DNA of 64,000 nt, taken from NCBI GenBank assembly GCA_907165065.1, contig OU015539.1, positions 11,802,816 to 11,866,815 of the forward strand, read 5' to 3'. Every line of letters begins with the position of its first letter. The stretch's first letter is position 1. The position numbers and the translations under genes are program-made. Under the pieces are notes generated by a model. That model worked only from the letters and a program-made list of their open reading frames with translations. It ran no database searches and was not told where the DNA came from. This document shows, piece by piece, positions 58,901-64,000 of this stretch. This stretch comes from Caprimulgus europaeus. Lineage: Eukaryota; Chordata; Aves; Caprimulgiformes; Caprimulgidae.

Positions 58901-61900
58901 AATTATTTTTCTCAATGGGATCATTGTACAATACTCTCTTGTAAAAAAATCTCAATTTCTGGTAATTAGGTAAGAGGTGGAAACAATGCAGCTCGATTAC
59001 CTGTTTTTAAAGTGCTGTTTACCAGGCTGTCAATTGGAAAAACTTACCTTTTTACCATAAACTGAGCAAATGTGATAGAGAAGAGAGAGAGGCCATACTC
59101 TGTGGGGTGCCATTTTTGGGCTATAGCTGCATTTTAATAGTGATTACTTTAAGATTATAAAGCAAAAAAATACTGGTTGATATGCCTGAGATATCATGTT
59201 AGATTATGGAGTTTCACTGCAGTCATGATAGCTCTTGAGGAAACATTCTGATCTCAGTGTAAGAAAACTTTACCTGTTAGTGAGCATTTTGGGATTCTAC
59301 AGAATATAAACATTGCCACCATGAAAAGTAGTAGCTGTGTTAGAGCTGCAAATGCACAGAGCAAAAATAATAACCTTTTCTTACACTGTAAACCTTTTGC
59401 ATCTGTTGTCCTCTTAGTATTTGTAAGAGCATTATACCCTGGTAAATCTCCCATATGCAGGCAGTCAGATGTCTTACACATTGCCAGCATCCTACAGTAG
59501 GTCTTCCCAGAGGCCTTAAATTAGTTAAAAATAGTGCATGGGCTTTGGTTTCTCCCTGGCTATAGGAAAATGGTCTTTTAAGCAAGGTATCTGGAGCAGG
59601 AGTACTCTGAAACCGAGAGACCTTGTGTTGCAGTAAGACAGTAGTGCTTTCCAGTGAGAGTATCCAGCACATTAGGAATTTTCCTATGTGAAATGCCAGA
59701 GCAGTGCAGCAGCATTGATTGATCCTGTTCTCTGAGCTGGCATATCTCCCCATTGTGTTAAACAGACAGGCCTCTCTGTCTTTATCCAGGTGATATATAT
59801 TAAAATAACATACACTTTTGCCTATCAAAGGAGGATTAGTTTGGCAGTTCTATTACAGCTTCTGTCAAAGGCAGCTAGCTGATGAAACAATTTTTTTTTT
59901 GTGTGCCTATTAATTCACATCTCAAATTCGACATCTGCATAACCAGGCTTTTGAGAAGATGCTGTCTCACACCTTCAGTTGTTCTGTGGAACAAACTGCC
60001 ACTGCAACTTCAGGGGACTCAGTGCAACCTCCATAAAGCGCTGGGACCATATCAGCTTTCCAGACTGTGGGGCCATGTGCCCCTCAGGGTCAGTGCAGAG
60101 AGGTGCTGTTTAGCCTCGTGATCTCAGTTGAACAGTTCAATCTGGGGAGCTGCTCATGAAACCCGTGGGGCTGCTCCTGAGCTAAGTTCAGGTACAGACA
60201 GCCACATGTGCAGCTGTGCACAGAATCCTGCTCACTGTCAGCACTTTGATTACCATCACACAGACCAGCAGAAGGAAGCTAATCTCTTTGGCTTTAAACC
60301 AGTGTGACTGCTGCTTCTAGTGGAGTAACTCTCCTGTCACTGTCATTCCCATAAATGTAGAGCAGCACAAAATACCCATCACGTGCTGCTCTAGTCACAG
60401 CAGTTAGTAAGAGGAAAAACTGAAGATGGATGCTGCAAGTTTTCAAGTTTATGAGAATTCAGGTACCTGATACAAGGTTTAGATAGATACTAATCACCTA
60501 AATCCAAAATCATTAATCTATTTCCAGCTCCCCTCTTCCCATCTCACCCCTAAGAGTCAGTGAGCAGCTGTCTAATCTTGGAGATTATCTGTCTATCTGA
60601 TGGTCTGGAGATCACCAGAGATCATCTGTCTCACCAGAGATCATCTGTCTCACCTCACTGTCTCACTGCACTGAGTGCAGTGCAGCTCAGCACTCTGCAC
60701 GTGCCCAGGGCCACCCTCTCTCAGTAACTAGGGGTGGTGGGTCCTGCCTAAAACACAGCAAGATTTAAGAGACTGCCAGAGCAGTGCCTCAGTCCCCTGA
60801 GAGGCTTCAACTGGCACTTTGACACAGAGATCAAACACTTGCTCAAGAACAACTTGAAACTCAAGGGGAAACAAGCACAACAGTCAGAACCATTTTCACC
60901 CTTAAGTACAGCCAGTGTCTTATTCTGACCTACTGAGTGAGATAGTAGAGCTCAGATCAACACCCTCTAAATAGTTCTTTTTTGTCCATAAGATTTTTAG
61001 GAAACTTGGTTTTGGTTTTGTTTTTTTCCAGAGAAAGTAACATGTAATGACTTGTCCTGGTTTTTCTTAAAATGCTTCAAACAAGGCATGGCCCTCTAAT
61101 TCTCACCTGACATTCTTTTAAAGGCCAGAAATCTCTAGTGTCTTTTGTACCAGAACTTTTGCTTGTTTGTCACTTTTGTCTTGCTCTCACATTGGCTGTA
61201 CCTTCCTCCTTTACTTAAGTTTGCAGGCTTTGTGGCTAGATGGAACAACCTTTATACCGAGCTGAAGTGCAGACCACATGCAGATGTTGCATAGCCATCA
61301 TACTGCAGCCAGATTTCTTCAGACTCTGCTGCTGGGATGGACCAGACAGTTGGGTTCAAACTCTGTTAATAGTCTGTAATAATAGTGGACTGAATTCTGG
61401 TGTCTAATGTTTTCTAGCAGGACTCAAAATGTTACAACAGACCAAGAAAAAAGGTTACTACAGCAGCTCCGAGAAATTACTAGAGTTATGAAAGAAGGAA
61501 AATTCATAGATGGCATCTCTCCTGAGAAGGAAGCTGAAGAAGCTCCTTACATGGAGGATTGGGAAGGTAAGCAAGAGCCTTTGTCACCATTACCCTGACC
61601 AGAAAAAATGAATAAGGATTACTTATAGTCCCAGATACTTAAAAATTTTTTTGTTAACTTTATCCTTTTTCAGAAGTCAGTGTACAAAACTTTGCAAGAG
61701 GTGGTTTGTTTTCCCAACCATAATAGAAAGACAATAGATTTTGAGGCATCCAGCATTTCCTTTAGTGTTACACTACACTATCTGCTGCCAAAAGTGGCAT
61801 ATGAACAGTCACATAAGCTCCATCTGCTGCCAGGGCTTGGCTGCTGTAGGTTTATAGCTTTCCCAGGCTAGATTTCCTGCAAAATTGTAAAATTCTTGGA

Positions 61901-63162
61901 AATCAGAATCAGTATGTTTTGGATAACTGACAGTTTTTACTTTTGATTAGTCATTCTTTGTTTGCTCCAGTGTTGTAAAAGTCAACTCCAGGAAGTCTGG
62001 CTTTTAAAAAATCTTTATTTTAATATCCTTTCTGTTCCGTGGTGTTTATTTGTTACATAAATATGTTTTCAAGATACCCTAGTTGAGCTGCTCACTATTG
62101 TAATTTTAAATGCAGATTTAATTCCTTGCTCTTTAAGAAGCTTCCAAAAATGATTCAAAACATAAAGCATAAACAGTGGCCTTGAGCTCTGTTTTCTTAA
62201 GTTCATGATGCATTTTCTAAAATGAAATGCACAAAGTCATTGACATATCTGGGTTTTTTTTCTACTTTATAAATAATGCTGTTTACAGCACAAGTCTTCA
62301 AAATGTGTATCAGCCAACCTGTAGACAGAAACGAAAAAGTTGATCTATTTAAAGATCTAAGACATGCAATTTTCACCTGTTAGCTCCTAAAGCTTTCAAC
62401 AAAGCTCAGATATTCACTCCTGAAAGTCAGGGTTGATATCCTGGCTCCTGAAAAACAAGTAGAATTTTCTCATCTTCTCCCAAGAAGTCTTGTTTTGCAC
62501 ATTCTTGCCATGGATTTAATACTGTGATGTATACATGGCATTAAATAGATGACACTTACACTGGCAGTGCTCAAAACAAGTGTTCTACCAAACTTGTGCA
62601 TCCATCACTGAAGTCAGTGCTACTTTTGAATGCTGGCAACACTTCAAGCTGCGTATCACTTTATTCCTAAGGTTATCCAGAAGAGACCTATCCTGTCTAT
62701 GACAATTCCGATTGCTCCAAGCGCAGACAGGACACAATCCTCGTAGATTACCCTGACCTGAGCCAGCCCTCTGCAGAAGAGCTCGCAGAAAGAATGGAGA
62801 GCATGGAAGATGAGGAGCATCTGTGCAGTGAAACCCTGCTAACTCATCTCACCATGGGAAGGGGCAGTCATGATTTAATGCAGGAAAAGGACGAGGTAAC
62901 TGGCATCAGTGAAGAGGAGAGGGGCCTTCATTGCAGCCAACACATTGAGGAGTGCTGCTGTGGTTATGAGGATGATGATCCTGCTGTCATAGCGGAGAAT
63001 GCTGGGTTCCACTCTGAGAGCTGCAGCGAAGCAGAAGAGTCAAGCCAAGAGGACCTGTCTGTGGAGTCAGAAAGTGAAAATGCAACACTGCAAAAGCAAA
63101 AAGCCAGTGATTCAGATGAAACAGGCACAGTGAGAAAGCGCAACATGAAAGGACTTGAGTAA
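46456..63162 (+). CDS. RIC3: RIC3, acetylcholine receptor chaperone (complete, six coding exons)
   Basis: RIC3 is an ER membrane protein that helps nicotinic acetylcholine receptors (notably alpha7) and 5-HT3 receptors fold, assemble and reach the surface. Joining 46456-46603, 52427-52650, 53540-53618, 55735-55828, 61421-61566 and 62672-63162 gives 1182 nt, or 393 residues; human RIC3 is about 369. Order of parts: an N-terminal hydrophobic segment (about residues 8-28), a Pro/Ala linker, a Gly-rich linker, a second membrane segment (about 104-124, GQIIPIYGFGIFLYILYILF), a coiled coil (about 152-176, LQEKLRETEEAMEKLINRV), a conserved block at about 189-231 (LREITRVMKEGKFID, EAEEAPYMEDWEG), an acidic tail and the terminus RKRNMKGLE. 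All introns are GT-AG and every phase closes. The start ATG sits in a strong Kozak context, gccgccATGg. The family call rests on near-identity of these blocks to vertebrate RIC3 as I remember it. Confidence 0.97.
46604..52426 (+). other. RIC3: RIC3 intron 1
   Basis: The 5.8-kb intron leaves the CpG island and becomes AT-rich. It holds a GC-rich stem-loop at 47935-47961 and an A-rich patch at 48222-48262. I saw no coding exon, and no repeat family I could name with confidence. Confidence 0.88.
47935..47961. repeat. GC-rich perfect stem-loop
   Basis: GTGCTGGGCC (47935-47944) and GGCCCAGCAC (47952-47961) are exact reverse complements around a 7-base loop, ccacaga. In the intron RNA this would be a very stable hairpin. 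It is too short for a miRNA precursor. Confidence 0.8.
52427..52650 (+). CDS. RIC3: RIC3 coding exon 2 (second membrane segment)
   Basis: The acceptor gtttttgcag is followed by gg, which closes the Gly codon, then KLGRFPPKMHYQAAPDSRAA, the HLAEAVAKAKAGGGGGG linker and the membrane segment ending YILYILFK. The donor aag/gtaagac is in phase 0. This is the most strongly conserved part of the family. Confidence 0.97.
52651..53539 (+). other. RIC3: RIC3 intron 2
   Basis: An 889-bp GT-AG intron, AT-rich. It has a tatatatactgtatatgt patch near 53010 and a T-rich region before the acceptor. Nothing else was recognised. Confidence 0.88.
53540..53618 (+). CDS. RIC3: RIC3 coding exon 3
   Basis: A short 79-bp exon after ttttcactcatcag: LASKGKTTAAERKCPTAAPG, NMKRKI, then one base of a Thr codon and the donor gtgagt. 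It corresponds to the vertebrate SSKGKTT...PGN...RKIT block just after the membrane segment. Confidence 0.92.
53619..55734 (+). other. RIC3: RIC3 intron 3
   Basis: A 2.1-kb GT-AG intron containing an ancient MIR-like SINE at about 54601-54720. The rest is AT-rich and without a recognisable feature. Confidence 0.88.
54601..54720 (+). mobile_element. Ancient MIR-like (amniote) SINE
   Basis: The stretch gagcaggggacaggtcactg, ggctaggaacccgaagactg, gcctccacttacatagtgac and taacttcctttctctttgcc, then agtttccct, follows the order of the tRNA-derived part and core of MIR-type SINEs. In those, a drawer-like AGGAACC..GAAGACT block precedes the CACTTAC..GTGACTT and GTGCCTCAGTTTCCC blocks. It is well diverged, so insertion is old. 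Confidence 0.65.
55735..55828 (+). CDS. RIC3: RIC3 coding exon 4 (coiled coil)
   Basis: The acceptor tgtttgtttcacag leads into the rest of the Thr codon, then DYELTQLQEKLRETEEAMEK, LINRVGPNCD and two bases (AG) before the gtatgt donor. Heptad-spaced Leu/Met/Ile residues make the coiled coil used for self-association in the family. Confidence 0.96.
55829..61420 (+). other. RIC3: RIC3 intron 4
   Basis: A 5.6-kb GT-AG intron. It contains AT-rich DNA, a T-run at 58149-58160 and a 19-bp tandem duplication plus short palindrome at 60612-60682. A 178-codon open frame at 56431-56967 and a 162-codon one on the minus strand at 59340-59828 have no recognised domain. Confidence 0.88.
60612..60682. repeat. 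19-bp tandem duplication followed by a near-perfect palindrome
   Basis: tcaccagagatcatctgtc occurs at 60612-60630 and again, exactly, at 60631-60649, with a preceding partial copy. At 60664-60682 CACTGCACT-G-AGTGCAGTG forms perfect 9-bp arms around one base. Both look like replication-slippage products in intron 4. Confidence 0.85.
61421..61566 (+). CDS. RIC3: RIC3 coding exon 5 (NAGNAG acceptor)
   Basis: One base closes an Arg codon, then TQNVTTDQEKRLLQQLREIT, RVMKEGKFIDGISPEKEAEE, APYMEDWE and the first base of Gly before gtaagc. The acceptor is tagcag, a tandem NAGNAG. Using the first AG instead (exon from 61418) adds one Ser (D-S-R-T rather than D-R-T) and keeps the frame. Confidence 0.96.
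61567..62671 (+). other. RIC3: RIC3 intron 5
   Basis: A 1.1-kb GT-AG intron (gtaagc to cctaag), AT-rich. It has no named repeat or exon. The acceptor polypyrimidine tract is weak (tttattcctaag). Confidence 0.88.
62672..63162 (+). CDS. RIC3: RIC3 coding exon 6 (acidic C-terminal tail)
   Basis: After tattcctaag the exon closes Gly and reads YPEETYPVYDNSD, RRQDTILVDYPDL and SAEELAERMESMEDEE. A Cys/Glu/Asp-rich segment follows, including DDPAVIAENAGF, and the end is RKRNMKGLE with TAA at 63160-63162. The first and last blocks match vertebrate RIC3; the middle is variable and somewhat longer than I recall for human. Confidence 0.96.
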
Positions 63163-64000
63163 CAGAGACGATAGTGGATGGTACCTAGATGGTGAAAGTA
63201 GAGGTCATGAACTGTCATTCCCGTGGTTTTTTTGTTCTCAATGTAGACTCCTCTGTGTTCATCTCCTTGTACCAATTTCATTCCCGTGTTTACAATCAGT
63301 CACATAATTTACCTGAACTGGAAGCCAGTGTCTTCTTTCATGTGGTCTTGTCATGGCTTACCATGATGTTGCCAAAAGTGCTCTGTCTTTGGTTTTTGGA
63401 AACTGGTGTCTTGGAGCAGATTATTCAGTTCCAATATTTGTGATTCTTTCCAATTCTGAAGAACAGATCCTTGGCTTTGCCCTTGGACATCCTGAATGTC
63501 TCTTCTGGCTTTCTCAAAAACATCTGTGTGCTACCAGTTATGAAAATTAATCAAATTCATATATGTGTATGAGATTCCCAGGAAGCTGGCAGCATGCCTT
63601 CTTTCTCTTACCTGAACATTAACTGATCAGCAGAACAGACCATAGTCACACACTTGACTCTTTCTCAACCATGTCATTGCTGCTGTATGCCCGTGAAACT
63701 GTTGTCATTAGCATCCACAAAATTCCTATCCTTCCCCAACCCACAGCCCATTTCCCAGCTTATTCCACGCTGCAGGACCAGTCACCAAATCCATGTTGTG
63801 TTCCAGAAAGAGCGTGAGCAAGACTGAAGTGTCAGGAATTGGTCTTTGTCTTTGCTTTAGTGTAGTGAAATGTCTTGGTGAAACTGGCAGATGAGTGCAG
63901 GAATCAGACCATGCTTTGTGTTAGGGAAGAACACTAAAATATCCCTGGTGATTAATAAAAAAGGCAGCAAGAAAGTTGTCCTTACAAGTAGAGACAAGAG
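63163..64000 (+). other. RIC3: RIC3 3' UTR
   Basis: Noncoding sequence from the stop to the window end. There is no further exon. The only strong poly(A) hexamer is at 63954-63959, giving a UTR of about 0.8 kb if used. Short frames at 63189-63550 have no domain. Confidence 0.7.
63954..63959 (+). terminator. RIC3: Candidate RIC3 poly(A) signal AATAAA
   Basis: Canonical AATAAA lies in the context ggtgattaataaaaaagg, about 0.8 kb after the stop. A weakly GT-rich stretch (gttgtccttac) follows about 20 bp later. Window end prevents checking for later signals. Confidence 0.5.

Noticed and set aside
59340-59828. 162-codon minus-strand open frame in RIC3 intron 4
   Set aside because: Composition is random-like and Cys/Leu rich, with no domain and no splice partners.
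59882-60121. Possible LINE C-terminal motif (PSVVLWNKLPLQLQ)
   Set aside because: It vaguely resembles the WN-LP motif at the end of several LINE ORF2 proteins, but the flanking sequence shows no LINE tail or terminal repeat.
1-64000. tRNA, rRNA, CRISPR arrays, bacterial operons or insertion sequences
   Set aside because: No cloverleaf with A and B boxes, no regularly spaced repeats and no Shine-Dalgarno-led gene runs. The window is ordinary avian chromosomal DNA.

Overview
This is vertebrate nuclear DNA, almost certainly from a bird. Spliced exons with GT-AG introns are spread over tens of kilobases. Five CR1 LINE tails are present, with the WNRLP-type ORF2 C-terminus and ATTCTGTG-like ends, and there is one solo LTR of a kind I recognise from avian genomes. 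I saw no bacterial genes, CRISPR array or phage gene. Almost all reading frames over 60 codons are chance frames in introns and intergenic DNA.

Two genes can be read, both on the + strand. (1) The 3' end of LMO1 (LIM-domain-only 1): its last two coding exons at 6017-6142 and 9691-9796 encode LIM domain 2 and the C-terminus. A short 3' UTR follows, with an ATTAAA signal at 10114. Exons for the N-terminus and LIM1 are not in the window, so positions 1-6016 are taken as the preceding intron. (2) RIC3, the endoplasmic-reticulum chaperone of nicotinic acetylcholine (and 5-HT3) receptors. It is complete: six coding exons from 46456 to 63162 join in phase into a 393-residue protein. The gene starts in a CpG island (about 46200-46900) and has a candidate poly(A) signal at 63954. 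The LMO1-then-RIC3 order and shared orientation match human 11p15.4. The two genes are neighbours but have no shared biochemical pathway that I know of: LMO1 is a nuclear transcriptional adaptor and RIC3 an ER membrane chaperone.

Between them lie about 36 kb without a recognisable gene. This holds scattered AT-rich stretches dense in homeodomain-type TAAT/ATTA cores, some with perfect palindromes, which look like developmental conserved noncoding elements. It also holds two minisatellites, a solo LTR, CR1 and MIR-like repeats, a paired A24/T26 tract, a perfect X-box (RFX) motif and a good CTCF-like core. I found no previously undescribed protein system. The observations most worth checking are a NAGNAG tandem acceptor in RIC3, the isolated X-box and CTCF-like motifs, and the homeodomain palindromes.
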